The notes: generated by a model from the sequence alone, not told the origin. A stretch of 27,397 nt of DNA from an uncultured Oscillospiraceae bacterium (GCA_900543395.1 UQQT01000030.1:1-27397), one strand, 5' to 3'. Shown: positions 16,412 through 24,301, counted from the first letter of the stretch. Made by a program: numbers and translations.

Positions 16412-17353
16412 TTAAAGTGTCTGAGCCGCGGCTATCATTAACGGCATTGTTATTATAGATACGAGATCGGAAAACGCGACGTTTTTCGAAGCTTTCGCCG
16501 TGTCCTTATCATACATCGCCGAAAACATGACGGAATTGTTTGCGCTCGGAGCCGAGGCGGAAATCGTGCATGCGACGGCGATTATCGGCTCGATGTTGAA
16601 TAATTTGAATATAACGAGCATAACGCCCGGATTGAGGATGAGCTTTATAAGCGCGGAGATGTACTGCTCCTTTATAACGAAAAGCGTTTTCATATCGGCA
16701 TTCGCTATGTATGTTCCGAGAATAAGCATTGCAAGCGGAGTGTTCAGCGACGCTATGTAGTCTATCGGCGTCTGAATTACCGACGGAAGTTTTACTCCGA
16801 GAATAAACAGCGGAAGTCCTATAATTACGGATATTACGCCGGGGTTTACGATAATGCTTTTTGGGTCGAATTTCGTTTTGCCCGAAGCCCTGTTCATAAG
16901 CCATACGCCGTGTGTAAACGCCATGACATTATGTGCGATAACGCCCGCCGAGCAGTAAAAAACACCCTGTTCTCCGAGTATAGCCCCTGCGAGCGGGAGA
17001 GCCATATAGCCGACGTTGCCGTATATCGAACCGAATTTATAAACGCACGCGTCGTTCGGGTCGAGTTTGTTGAAAAACGGGATGTCAAGTATTATTGCGA
17101 TAACGTGAATCAAAAACGCGAAAAGCACCGCCAGAGCAAGCCCTTTTGCCTTTTCGGCGGTGAATTCCATTGAAAGAAACGAATTGATTATAACAAACGG
17201 GGTAACTATACAGAAAAGCAGTTTGTTTGCTTTTTTCGCAGTATCCTGTGAAAATACTTTCGTTTTCTCGGCGATAAATCCGATTGCGACGAGAATGTAC
17301 AGAATCGCTACCTGCTTTGCCGCCGCAGATGCGTTTGTTAAAAACAATTCCAT
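16412..17353 (-). CDS. AEC (auxin efflux carrier) family transporter
   Basis: This 313-residue integral membrane protein has about ten hydrophobic segments. The N-terminal half carries YILVAIGFIAEKTKVF and KKANKLLFCIVTPFVIINSF, the typical pattern of AEC permeases. The second half has the repeated NTPLAMLILGTYIA-type helix and the closing SAPSANNSVMFSAMY segment with the conserved NxxMF. Bacterial members export or take up small organic acids such as malate, or amino-acid-like compounds; the substrate cannot be read from sequence. The ribosome site AAAGGAC overlaps the stop of the upstream membrane-protein gene 15 nt away. Its place two genes downstream of citrate synthase makes a di- or tricarboxylate an attractive but unproven substrate. 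Confidence 0.85.
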   Translation of the reverse strand: MELFLTNASAAAKQVAILYILVAIGFIAEKTKVFSQDTAKKANKLLFCIVTPFVIINSFLSMEFTAEKAKGLALAVLFAFLIHVIAIILDIPFFNKLDPNDACVYKFGSIYGNVGYMALPLAGAILGEQGVFYCSAGVIAHNVMAFTHGVWLMNRASGKTKFDPKSIIVNPGVISVIIGLPLFILGVKLPSVIQTPIDYIASLNTPLAMLILGTYIANADMKTLFVIKEQYISALIKLILNPGVMLVIFKLFNIEPIIAVACTISASAPSANNSVMFSAMYDKDTAKASKNVAFSDLVSIITMPLMIAAAQTL

Positions 17354-17368
17354 AAAATATAAAGTCCT

Positions 17369-18397
17369 TTAATCTTCTTTTGCGTCTTCGTTTGATTCTT
17401 TAACGGCGGTTTCGTCTGCCGTCCCGGGCTTTGCTTCCTCTTTGCTTTCGGCTGCGGAGATTTCCATATCGGGCGTTACGACTGTTATATGTCTGTCGGG
17501 TTCGCCGTTCATCATGGGGTATCCGCTGCGAAGAGTCGATACGATAAGCGTTATCGCGAATATCGCTATGCCTATGTCGCAAAGCTCAAACGGAGCCTCG
17601 GAATTTATAAGCGAGCTGTTGCCCGTAACGAAAAGCATAAGACGGGGAATAGAATACGTAAAAATGAACAGGGAAGCTGAAATTCCGCACGCGTATACGC
17701 TCCACATGGAGCCCTCGCAGTTGATTTCGGACGCGACTCTTGCGAACGTAAAGAAGAATATCATTATGAAAATGAGAGCGCAGAGTTCGAGAATAAGATC
17801 CGAAACCTGGATGAAGCTTATCTTCTTCGTAACTCTGAAAAATACGCGCGTAATAGCCCATACGAGGGGAGAGAGCGCGAGGATCTTTAATTTGTTATAT
17901 ATCTTCTTGCTTATAATATACGAAACGGAGAAAACAAGCATATAAACACACGAGAGAGCCGCAAATACTATTTCGGCAGCCTGGAGCGCCGTGCCGGACG
18001 CTTTTATCATCTGAAGAAGATTTTGTGACGAAGATACGCCGGCTTCGGCGGCAAGTTCCTTGATTTTCGAAACCTGGTCAAAGATATTCGTTACGAACGT
18101 TGCGGAGAGTATAAGCCCGGAAACTGCGAGCGGAATACGTCTGCCCTCGGGCAGTCTCGCCGCGGGAATGTTTTTACTTAAATACGAAAAAACGAGTATA
18201 ACCGCGGTGCATACGAAAAGGATTGTATAAAGCGTTATGACCGACCAGTCGGACGTATTCGAATAAAAGCCGGTTGACGGCTCAATAAGCTTTAATATCT
18301 GATATACCCTTATCGGGCATGCGGCAAGTATTCCGAGACAGAATACGATAAGAGCCGCGTCGGGGAAAATGGCTTTTACGGAGCCTTTGAGTTTCAT
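17369..18397 (-). CDS. Unrecognised multi-pass membrane protein with acidic tail
   Basis: I do not recognise this 342-residue protein. It has about eight predicted transmembrane segments (roughly 10-28, 51-73, 88-106, 137-162, 170-188, 199-222, 232-254 and 272-290). A hydrophilic C terminus of about 50 residues is rich in Glu, Lys, Ala and Asp (EISAAESKEEAKPG). No cofactor, metal or catalytic motif stands out. Pro and Arg occur at some helix ends, as in transporters and sensor-like scaffolds. The ATG has AAGGAAG about 8 nt upstream. It starts 20 nt after citrate synthase and ends 15 nt before the AEC transporter, so all three are probably cotranscribed. I assign no function. Confidence 0.8.
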   Translation of the reverse strand: MKLKGSVKAIFPDAALIVFCLGILAACPIRVYQILKLIEPSTGFYSNTSDWSVITLYTILFVCTAVILVFSYLSKNIPAARLPEGRRIPLAVSGLILSATFVTNIFDQVSKIKELAAEAGVSSSQNLLQMIKASGTALQAAEIVFAALSCVYMLVFSVSYIISKKIYNKLKILALSPLVWAITRVFFRVTKKISFIQVSDLILELCALIFIMIFFFTFARVASEINCEGSMWSVYACGISASLFIFTYSIPRLMLFVTGNSSLINSEAPFELCDIGIAIFAITLIVSTLRSGYPMMNGEPDRHITVVTPDMEISAAESKEEAKPGTADETAVKESNEDAKED

Positions 18398-18417
18398 TGA
18401 TGATGACTTCCTTTCGG

Positions 18418-19836
18418 TTATTCGTAGTCCGAAGTTACTGCGGGCTTTGATTTCGATGATATCGGCGATTCTCTGTCGGCTATCGGGATGTATTCGGAGT
18501 GAATCGTCATGCTCTTGTACGCAGGGCGGATTATTCTGCCTCCCGTATATATTTCCTCAAGTCTGTGCGCACACCAGCCTGCCATTCGCGCTGTTGCGAA
18601 CAAAGGAGTGTAAAGGTCGGTCGGGATTCTGAGCATTTTATATATAAGTCCCGAGTAGAGGTCGACGTTCGCGCAGATTTTTTTCGTATTTCCCGTGCAG
18701 TCGGCGAAAATATCGGGCGTGTTCTTTTCTATGAGTTCGAGCAGTCTGAAATCGTCCTCGAACTCCGTATTCCCGGCGAATTTTCTTGCCTGATTTTTAA
18801 GAATAACGGCTCTCGGGTCGGAAACCGTGTAAACCGCATGACCCATACCGTAGACAAGTCCCGATCTGTCGCCGGCTTCCTTTTTCAGAATTTTTCTTAA
18901 ATAGTCTCTGACCTGTTCTTCGTTCGTAATGTCGCTCAAATCCTCTTTAAAGTAATCGGTCATTTCCGAAACCTTTAAGTTCGCACCTCCGTGACGGGGA
19001 CCTTTCAGCGAGCCGATACCGGCCGCGATCGCGGAATAAGTATCGGTTCCCGACGACGTGAGAACTCTCGTTGCAAAAGTCGAGTTGTTTCCTCCGCCGT
19101 GTTCCGCGTGAACCATCAGGCAGATATCGAGAAGCTTTGCCTCCTCGTCGGTAAATTTTTTATCCGAACGAATGGAGTTGAGTATTACCTGCGCGGTGGA
19201 GTGCTCGGGCTTGGGCATGTGGATGTACATGCTTTTTTTATAATAATGACGTCTTTTTACCTGATAAGCGTAAGCCATGATTATCGGAAGCTGAGCTATA
19301 AGACTTACCGACTGGTTCATTACGTTTTCGATAGACGTTTCGTCGGGGTTTTCGTCGTATGAATACAGCGCGAGAACCGAACGCGCGAGCTTGTTCATAA
19401 TGTTCGGCGACGGAGCCTTCATTATCATATCCTCGGCGAAATTTTCGGGCAGTTCCCTGTATGCAGCGAGAACGGATGAAAAATCGGTAAGGTTTTCCGC
19501 TGTCGGGAGCGAGCCGAACAGGAGAAGCCACGCGACCTCTTCATATCCGAATCGGTTTTCCGCAATACAGGACGAGACAATGTCGTTTATGTCGATACCT
19601 CGATAGTAGAGATGACCGGCTTTCGGAATCCTCTCTCCGTCGTCCATGTAGTAACCCTCGACGGAACAGATTTTTGTAAGTCCCGCCATTACGCCGGTGC
19701 CGTCGTAATTTCGAAGTCCTCGTTTGACGTTATATTTAACGTAGTCCTTTGAGCCTATACTGTTGTTTTTTCTGAATTCATTGCAAAGTAATTCAAGTTT
19801 CGAAGAGTCTGTGTCGATAAAAGAATGATTTTCCAA
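18418..19836 (-). CDS. Citrate synthase
   Basis: This 472-residue enzyme condenses acetyl-CoA with oxaloacetate to citrate, the entry to the oxidative TCA branch and glutamate synthesis in anaerobes. Family motifs are MVHAEHGGGNNSTFATRV near 242 (active-site His) with SLKGPRHGGAN, and GMGHAVYTVSDPRA near 331 (second His). The order and spacing are those of Si-type citrate synthases. I placed the start at a TTG (19834-19836), the first start codon after GGAG, about 11 nt away. The frame remains open to 19932, but the extra 32 residues (NILFLIKIYLYNK...) overlap the promoter region and do not resemble the family. It heads a five-gene minus-strand run. The TTG start is the least certain point. 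Confidence 0.9.
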   Translation of the reverse strand: MENHSFIDTDSSKLELLCNEFRKNNSIGSKDYVKYNVKRGLRNYDGTGVMAGLTKICSVEGYYMDDGERIPKAGHLYYRGIDINDIVSSCIAENRFGYEEVAWLLLFGSLPTAENLTDFSSVLAAYRELPENFAEDMIMKAPSPNIMNKLARSVLALYSYDENPDETSIENVMNQSVSLIAQLPIIMAYAYQVKRRHYYKKSMYIHMPKPEHSTAQVILNSIRSDKKFTDEEAKLLDICLMVHAEHGGGNNSTFATRVLTSSGTDTYSAIAAGIGSLKGPRHGGANLKVSEMTDYFKEDLSDITNEEQVRDYLRKILKKEAGDRSGLVYGMGHAVYTVSDPRAVILKNQARKFAGNTEFEDDFRLLELIEKNTPDIFADCTGNTKKICANVDLYSGLIYKMLRIPTDLYTPLFATARMAGWCAHRLEEIYTGGRIIRPAYKSMTIHSEYIPIADRESPISSKSKPAVTSDYE

Positions 19837-19903
19837 AAAAATTTCATCTCCGATCTGTTTATTATATAAATATATTTTTATTAAAAATAGTATGTTACAG
19901 GTT

Positions 19904-19932
19904 ATTGTATAATGAATTGCGTTCGTTGTCAA
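19904..19932 (-). promoter_or_regulatory. Strong sigma-A promoter of the citrate synthase operon
   Basis: On the minus strand a perfect -35 TTGACA (19927-19932) lies 17 nt before TACAAT (19904-19909). The promoter is about 70 nt before the TTG start. It overlaps the longer open frame, which argues that those extra residues are not translated. No comparable promoter was seen before the four downstream genes. Confidence 0.75.
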
Positions 19933-20006
19933 GTTTATCGGATAAAAAATTATTCTATATATGTATAAATATGCATTAACTTCTGTAATTATTTATAATC
20001 CGTACG

Positions 20007-20015
20007 CATATAGAT
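20007..20015 (+). promoter_or_regulatory. Possible sigma-E-like (mother-cell) promoter for spoIID
   Basis: CATATAGAT (20007-20015) resembles the sigma-E -10 (CATACAAT type). It sits 30 nt before the ATG, with TAATTAT about 14 nt upstream as a loose -35. Bacillus subtilis spoIID is sigma-E dependent, which makes this reading attractive. The match is imperfect and the region is AT-rich, so chance is possible. Confidence 0.35.
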
Positions 20016-20045
20016 TACCAACGTCAATAAAAAAGGATGATATTT

Positions 20046-21029
20046 ATGAAAAATTACGCCGTTATACCTTTTATTATCGCGGTTATTATGCTTTTGGCTC
20101 CGCTGAGCGCGTTCCTCGGCAGAAGCAGTGATTCGGACGAGCCGTCAAGCGAAAAAGACAGCGGTTATATCAACGTTTCTGACAGTAAAGACGATTCTTA
20201 CATATCCGTTTTTAACCCGAGCGACAATTCGGTCAAAAAAATGGAGATGCGCGATTACTGTATCGGAGTCGTCGCCGCGGAAATGCCCGCTTCATATGAA
20301 ATTGAGGCTTTAAAGGCACAGGCTCTCGTCGCTCTTACATACGCGCAGTACGTTAAGGACAACAATATAAGCGAAAACGGCGATATCGCCGCCGACAGCT
20401 CTGTAAATCAAGGATTTTTGACTCAGGACGAAATGAAAGAAAAATGGGGCGGAGATTACGACGAATATCACGAAAAAATATGCGAGGCGGTCGACACTGT
20501 TATAAATTACAGAATATATTATGATTCAAAGCCTATCGACGCGCTGTACCACGCTATCAGCTTCGGAAAGACAGAGGACGCCGAAACAGTTTGGGGCAAG
20601 GATATTCCGTATCTTAAAAGCGCGGACAGTTCATGGGACAAACAGTCGCCGAGGTATAGCTCGACCACCGTTTTTGATTCCGAACAGTTTAAGCAGCGCT
20701 GTTCGAAAATAGACGGAGTCAGTCTCGGGGACGACAAAAAAACCTGGTTTTCCGATATTAAAAAATCAAAGGCGGGAACTGTCGAGACTATGAAAATAGG
20801 CTCTGTGACATTAAGCGGGTCAAAGGTCAGAACTCTTTTTTCGTTGAGAAGCCCCGCGTTCGATCTTACTTACGACAACGGCTATTTTACGTTTAAATCA
20901 TACGGATACGGTCACGGAGTCGGAATGAGTCAGTACGGCGCGAACTGCATGGCTCTCGACGGTAAAAAATACAACGAAATAATATCTCATTACTATAAAG
21001 GAGTTTCGATCGTGAATATCAAAAAATAA
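20046..21029 (+). CDS. spoIID: Stage II sporulation protein D (SpoIID/LytB domain)
   Basis: This 327-residue membrane-anchored lytic transglycosylase is used in forespore engulfment, where SpoIID with SpoIIP and SpoIIM degrades septal peptidoglycan. Residues 5-25 form an uncleaved signal or transmembrane segment, followed by a Ser/Asp-rich linker. Residues 71-103 hold CIGVVAAEMPASYEIEALKAQAL; Glu79 matches the catalytic Glu of B. subtilis SpoIID. The distal SFGKTEDAETVWGKDIPYLKS and YGHGVGMSQYGA motifs complete the domain. The consensus RTYA after the catalytic helix reads LTYA here. I prefer the ATG at 20046 (AAGGATGA 6-8 nt upstream) to one at 20037, which overlaps that site. It appears monocistronic. 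It implies endospore formation. Confidence 0.9.
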   Translation: MKNYAVIPFIIAVIMLLAPLSAFLGRSSDSDEPSSEKDSGYINVSDSKDDSYISVFNPSDNSVKKMEMRDYCIGVVAAEMPASYEIEALKAQALVALTYAQYVKDNNISENGDIAADSSVNQGFLTQDEMKEKWGGDYDEYHEKICEAVDTVINYRIYYDSKPIDALYHAISFGKTEDAETVWGKDIPYLKSADSSWDKQSPRYSSTTVFDSEQFKQRCSKIDGVSLGDDKKTWFSDIKKSKAGTVETMKIGSVTLSGSKVRTLFSLRSPAFDLTYDNGYFTFKSYGYGHGVGMSQYGANCMALDGKKYNEIISHYYKGVSIVNIKK

Positions 21030-21057
21030 ATGAATTTTTATACATTGCAAATTTTGC

Positions 21058-21086
21058 TTGATTTTATCGTCCGTCCGATATATTAT
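21058..21086 (+). promoter_or_regulatory. Possible sigma-A promoter of the lipoprotein gene
   Basis: TTGATT (21058-21063) lies 17 nt before TATTAT (21081-21086), about 65 nt before the ATG. The match is moderate and the surroundings are AT-rich. I saw no convincing terminator between spoIID and this point, so readthrough from spoIID is also possible. Confidence 0.4.
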
Positions 21087-21151
21087 ATATTAGTAAAGGA
21101 AAATACTTTTACTGACGCTTTGCGTGTATTCTGTATATCGGAGGCATGAAA

Positions 21152-21940
21152 ATGAATAACGTAATCAAACGATTATCAGCGCTGGCTGTGTCCGCGCTGA
21201 CTCTGACGGCTCTTTTTTCCGGCTGTACCGACAGTATTAAAGCCGAAAAGGCGAATCAGGGCGAGGTTCAGACTCTGTTTGACCTTGAAAACAATGTTTT
21301 TATTCCCGACTCTAATCTGATGATTTCCGAGGATGAAAAATACTCGTTTTCGCTTTTTTCTGCCAGATTCGTTTCTATATACAATCAGATAATGACGGAT
21401 CATCCCGAGTGTAAAATTCCCGATATATCAAAGGTTGAACAGACGCAGGACAAGACTCCGTATTTCGAATACGACAGTTACCGCTGTGAACTGAAAACGG
21501 CTTCATCTGCGCAGTATGCGCCGTATATCACGATTTATACGCCGATAAATAACAGCTCGATGTATGAAATGCGGCTTACATTCGACGGGCAGAATTATCC
21601 TTCGGAGTATTACGATATATTCAGACAGATGTGTTTGTGCACGTTCAGAATAATGCTTCCCGAGTGTCCCGACAGCGCACTTACAGATCTTTTCGAGGCT
21701 TTGTATGCGTCGGCGTACGATAACGATTATACGGACGGTTATAAGCGTCCCCCCGTATTCCTGTACAGAAGCAAGAACGTAGGACTGTTTTCATATTATT
21801 CGGACGGTTCGGTAAATGTAAGCCTTATACCGCTTGACGAATTGTTCTTTGATTCGCTTGTCGGAAACGACGTTCATATCTACGATATCGCGACGAAGAA
21901 AAATTATGATTCGATAAATTCGGACGACGAGGATAAATAA
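21152..21940 (+). CDS. Unrecognised lipoprotein
   Basis: This 262-residue protein begins with a basic n-region, a hydrophobic segment (about 8-22) and LFSGC, a lipobox with Cys25 as the likely lipidated residue. It should therefore be tethered to the outer face of the membrane. I set the start at 21152 because CGGAGG (21139-21144) is 7 nt away; the ATG at 21146 is only 1 nt from it. The mature part is rich in Tyr, Asp and Ser, mixed alpha/beta in character, with no repeats, metal motif or catalytic signature that I can name. It ends in an acidic NSDDEDK tail. A terminator follows immediately. I do not assign a function. Confidence 0.8.
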   Translation: MNNVIKRLSALAVSALTLTALFSGCTDSIKAEKANQGEVQTLFDLENNVFIPDSNLMISEDEKYSFSLFSARFVSIYNQIMTDHPECKIPDISKVEQTQDKTPYFEYDSYRCELKTASSAQYAPYITIYTPINNSSMYEMRLTFDGQNYPSEYYDIFRQMCLCTFRIMLPECPDSALTDLFEALYASAYDNDYTDGYKRPPVFLYRSKNVGLFSYYSDGSVNVSLIPLDELFFDSLVGNDVHIYDIATKKNYDSINSDDEDK

Positions 21941-21946
21941 AATGAG

Positions 21947-21980
21947 GCTCTCGGAATTTTAACGGTTCCGGGAGCATTTT
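21947..21980 (+). terminator. Intrinsic terminator of the lipoprotein gene
   Basis: GCTCTCGGAA (21947-21956) pairs with TTCCGGGAGC (21966-21975), with one T-G pair and a 9-nt loop, followed by ATTTTTA. It starts 6 nt after the stop codon. Confidence 0.85.
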
Positions 21981-22001
21981 TATATTTAAGCTTATTAATG
22001 C

Positions 22002-22038
22002 AAAAATCCGTCCCGCCTAAAAAGCGGAACGGAAATTT
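22002..22038 (-). terminator. Bidirectional intrinsic terminator of the aminotransferase gene
   Basis: A 10-bp stem, TCCGTCCCGC (22007-22016) with GCGGAACGGA (22024-22033), includes one wobble pair (G-T or A-C depending on the strand read). Read leftward it is followed by TTTTT (22002-22006 on the plus strand as A). On the plus strand it is followed by AATTTTT, so it can stop both directions. It separates the convergent lipoprotein and aminotransferase genes. Confidence 0.85.
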
Positions 22039-22063
22039 TTATTGTTTATTTAATTATATAAGC

Positions 22064-23560
22064 TTATTTGTCAAGATTTCTCGTGCAGACGGTAACGGTT
22101 TTGAATACATCCTCGAATCTGTTGAGAGCCTCGTCGATGATTTCATCTGTGTCTGCAAGGGAAGTGTAAAGACGGCTGCCTGCAAGAGTAACAAGTCCGT
22201 GAGCCATGTATGCCGCGCCCATCTGCTCCATAGCAACCTTTCTTCTGAGCATTTCGGGCTTTGCCTTGAGCATGGGAACTACGGATTTAAGAACGTTAAA
22301 TGAACTGAAGTCATAGCTCATTGCTCCCGTGCACTCGAGGTGAACGATAGAGCCCTGATTGTATACGACGAACGGGAGAGCGTATCTGTCGACAAGCTCC
22401 TGAAGTCCTCTCGCAAGTCTGTCGCCGGCAAGACCGGCTTTTTCGCATGCGTTTGTTTTTTCGATTTCCTGAATAGCGCAGTAGCCTGCATAGGACGAAA
22501 GCGGGTTAGCAGCGAGAGTACCGCCGACATAAGCACGCTTCATCATGGTGCCTACGCCTGCCGCCATACCGCTGACATACTCTTTCTTACCGCCTACGCC
22601 GCCTGCCGCGGGATATCCGCCGGCAACGATTTTTCCGAAGATCGTAAGATCGGGAACTACGCCGAAGTAGCCCTGAGCACCGCCCAGGCCTACGCGGAAG
22701 CCTGTAACGACCTCGTCGAATATCATAAGCGCGCCGTACTTGTCGCAGAGTCTGCGTACGCCTTTATTATAATCAAAATCAACGGGTCTGGTTCCGCTCT
22801 CGGGACCTACGGGCTCTATGAGAACAGCAGCGGTTCCGCCCTTGAGCATATTGATTCTCAGCATGGATTCGAGCATGTCGAGATCATTGGGTCTTACCTC
22901 GTCGGTAGTGCCGTAACAGCTTCTGGGAATACCGTGAGACTCAAGGAAGCTTCTCGAACCGGGAATTTTAAGACCGTAAACCATCTGATCCGACCAGCCG
23001 TGATATGCTCCGCCGACTTTGATGACTCTCTTTGCCTTGGTAGCGTTTCTTGCAACGCGGATAGCCGCCATGACGGATTCGGTACCCGAACCGAGCATGC
23101 GGAACATCTCTACATTGGGCATGTGCTTGTTGATTTCCTTAGCGAGAAGAAGCTCTCCCTCATGGAAAAGTCCGGTTACGGGACCGCACTCCTTGATGAG
23201 CTTGATAACCTTTTCCTGAACGGGCTTATAGTTGCTTCCGAGAATGGTGGGACCGCCCGCCTGAAGGAAGTCAATATACTTGTTTCCGTCTCTGTCATAA
23301 AGGTAAGCGCCGTCTGCTTTAGTTACGCAGATGGGGAACGGGAAGTTAAAAGCGAGGTTGTGCTGAACTCCTCCGGGAATATACTGCTTAGCCTCGGTTG
23401 TGATTTCCTTTGATTTTGCGCACTTTGTCTCAAAATGGTCGAGAACTCTTGCAAGCTCGTCGTCGGAAATGCAGTAGATAGGCTGTGATGTAAGGTTGTT
23501 AAGTCTTGCATAGATGTCCTTAGCGTCCTGCCAGTTGCTGATAGCATAGCCGTTACTCAT
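22064..23560 (-). CDS. Class III PLP aminotransferase, glutamate-1-semialdehyde aminomutase-like
   Basis: This 498-residue cytoplasmic PLP enzyme has a fold-type I, class III signature. GSGTESVMAAIRVAR and GGAYHGWSD form the cofactor phosphate and ring pocket. IFDEVVTGFR supplies the Asp that pairs with the pyridine nitrogen. FGKIVAGGYP near residue 310 holds the Schiff-base Lys. The sequence is closest in pattern to HemL (glutamate-1-semialdehyde 2,1-aminomutase), but it has about 50 extra N-terminal residues and no haem genes nearby. I therefore do not call it hemL; a beta- or gamma-amino-acid transaminase or aminomutase is equally possible. AGGAGG precedes the ATG, which overlaps the end of the TetR gene by 8 nt. 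In the stretches I read, lysine is mostly AAG, unlike its AAA-leaning neighbours, which suggests high expression. Confidence 0.85.
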   Translation of the reverse strand: MSNGYAISNWQDAKDIYARLNNLTSQPIYCISDDELARVLDHFETKCAKSKEITTEAKQYIPGGVQHNLAFNFPFPICVTKADGAYLYDRDGNKYIDFLQAGGPTILGSNYKPVQEKVIKLIKECGPVTGLFHEGELLLAKEINKHMPNVEMFRMLGSGTESVMAAIRVARNATKAKRVIKVGGAYHGWSDQMVYGLKIPGSRSFLESHGIPRSCYGTTDEVRPNDLDMLESMLRINMLKGGTAAVLIEPVGPESGTRPVDFDYNKGVRRLCDKYGALMIFDEVVTGFRVGLGGAQGYFGVVPDLTIFGKIVAGGYPAAGGVGGKKEYVSGMAAGVGTMMKRAYVGGTLAANPLSSYAGYCAIQEIEKTNACEKAGLAGDRLARGLQELVDRYALPFVVYNQGSIVHLECTGAMSYDFSSFNVLKSVVPMLKAKPEMLRRKVAMEQMGAAYMAHGLVTLAGSRLYTSLADTDEIIDEALNRFEDVFKTVTVCTRNLDK

Positions 23561-24128
23561 GTTTTATATCCTCCTGATCTTTCAGAAAATTAATAAATTT
23601 CTGGATTTTATTGTTAGTTTCGTCCCGATCGTCAAAATGCTCTTTATTGATGAACTTTTGGAAAATCAGTCCGAAATATGAGCCTAATATAAAAGCGGAA
23701 ATATCCTTCGGAGTAAAATCCTTTTTAAGTTTTTCATACCCCGATTGAGCTATTTCCGAACGCATTACAGCGTCTATCTGCGCGACGGAGTTTTTGCCGT
23801 CGTAGAGAATACTCCTGATAAACAAATCTATCATTAAATTCGGATACGGGTATGTGTCAAACGTAAGTCTTTCAAAAATCGAGCTGATGCTGTGCGAGGC
23901 GTCGGTAGCGTTCAAAATATCGCCTATTTCTTCGTTTGCAATCTGATTCATCAAATCGTCAAGCGACGTAAAGTGCGTGAAAAACGTAGAACGCGAAATA
24001 TCCGCGCTTTCACTTATCTGGTCTATTGTAACGTTGCCTATGCCTTTTTCTTCAAAAAGCATCTTTGCGCTGTGCATTATCGCCTTGTGCGTTCTCTCAC
24101 GTTTTTTCAGGCGGTGTTTATGCTCCAT
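23553..24128 (-). CDS. TetR-family transcriptional regulator
   Basis: This 191-residue DNA-binding regulator has an N-terminal helix-turn-helix at about residues 30-66: GIGNVTIDQISESADISRSTFFTHFTSLDDL, the canonical TetR pattern with the recognition helix around RSTFFTHF. The rest is helical and variable, as expected for a ligand-binding and dimerisation domain; its ligand cannot be predicted. GGAG lies about 8 nt before the ATG. It is the first gene of a bicistronic unit: its stop overlaps the start of the aminotransferase gene (ATGAGTAA). Coupled translation suggests it controls its own operon, perhaps in response to the aminotransferase substrate or product. That is inference. I found no clear palindromic operator. 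Confidence 0.88.
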   Translation of the reverse strand: MEHKHRLKKRERTHKAIMHSAKMLFEEKGIGNVTIDQISESADISRSTFFTHFTSLDDLMNQIANEEIGDILNATDASHSISSIFERLTFDTYPYPNLMIDLFIRSILYDGKNSVAQIDAVMRSEIAQSGYEKLKKDFTPKDISAFILGSYFGLIFQKFINKEHFDDRDETNNKIQKFINFLKDQEDIKHE

Positions 24129-24153
24129 TTTTTATCTCCGTTCTTTTTTTATC

Positions 24154-24182
24154 ATTATACAATGCCGAAACGTGAATGTAAA
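24154..24182 (-). promoter_or_regulatory. Sigma-A promoter of the tetR-aminotransferase unit
   Basis: On the minus strand TTTACA (24177-24182) lies 17 nt before a perfect TATAAT (24154-24159), about 25 nt before the TetR ATG. It points away from the zinc operon promoter, with about 90 nt between the two -35 elements. Confidence 0.7.
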
Positions 24183-24251
24183 GCATAAATTTGAACATGA
24201 GTGTAAAAAACGACAGATTTATATAATGTGACTATTTTTAAATATCCTTCG

Positions 24252-24272
24252 ATTTGCGAATGGTTTGCATAT
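24252..24272 (+). promoter_or_regulatory. Probable Zur/Fur-family operator, copy 1 (upstream of -35)
   Basis: This 21-bp site begins ATTTGCGAATG and matches the downstream copy at 17 of 21 positions. It is a less perfect palindrome (ATTTGCG... GCATAT). Its last base is the first base of the -35 element. Position and similarity to copy 2 suggest binding by the regulator encoded just downstream. Confidence 0.55.
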
Positions 24273-24300
24273 TGACAATTTTGCATCTGAATGATATAAT
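24272..24300 (+). promoter_or_regulatory. Consensus sigma-A promoter of the zinc-uptake operon
   Basis: A perfect TTGACA (24272-24277) lies 17 nt before a perfect TATAAT (24295-24300), preceded by TG at 24292-24293. Such a strong promoter is expected to need tight repression, consistent with the operator copies that flank it on both sides. Confidence 0.85.
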
Positions 24301-24301
24301 G

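Noticed and set aside
19837..19932. 32-residue N-terminal extension of citrate synthase
   Set aside because: It overlaps the TTGACA-TACAAT promoter and does not resemble the family; the TTG after GGAG is the better start.
21030..21151. Riboswitch or small RNA before the lipoprotein gene
   Set aside because: Only short, weak AT-rich hairpins are present; nothing matches a riboswitch core I know.
22340..23413. 357-codon open frame on the plus strand
   Set aside because: It lies wholly antisense to the aminotransferase gene, has no ribosome site and its translation shows no family motif. It is a shadow of codon bias in the real gene.
22064..23560. Naming the aminotransferase hemL
   Set aside because: The fold matches, but the extended N terminus and lack of haem genes nearby make the substrate uncertain.
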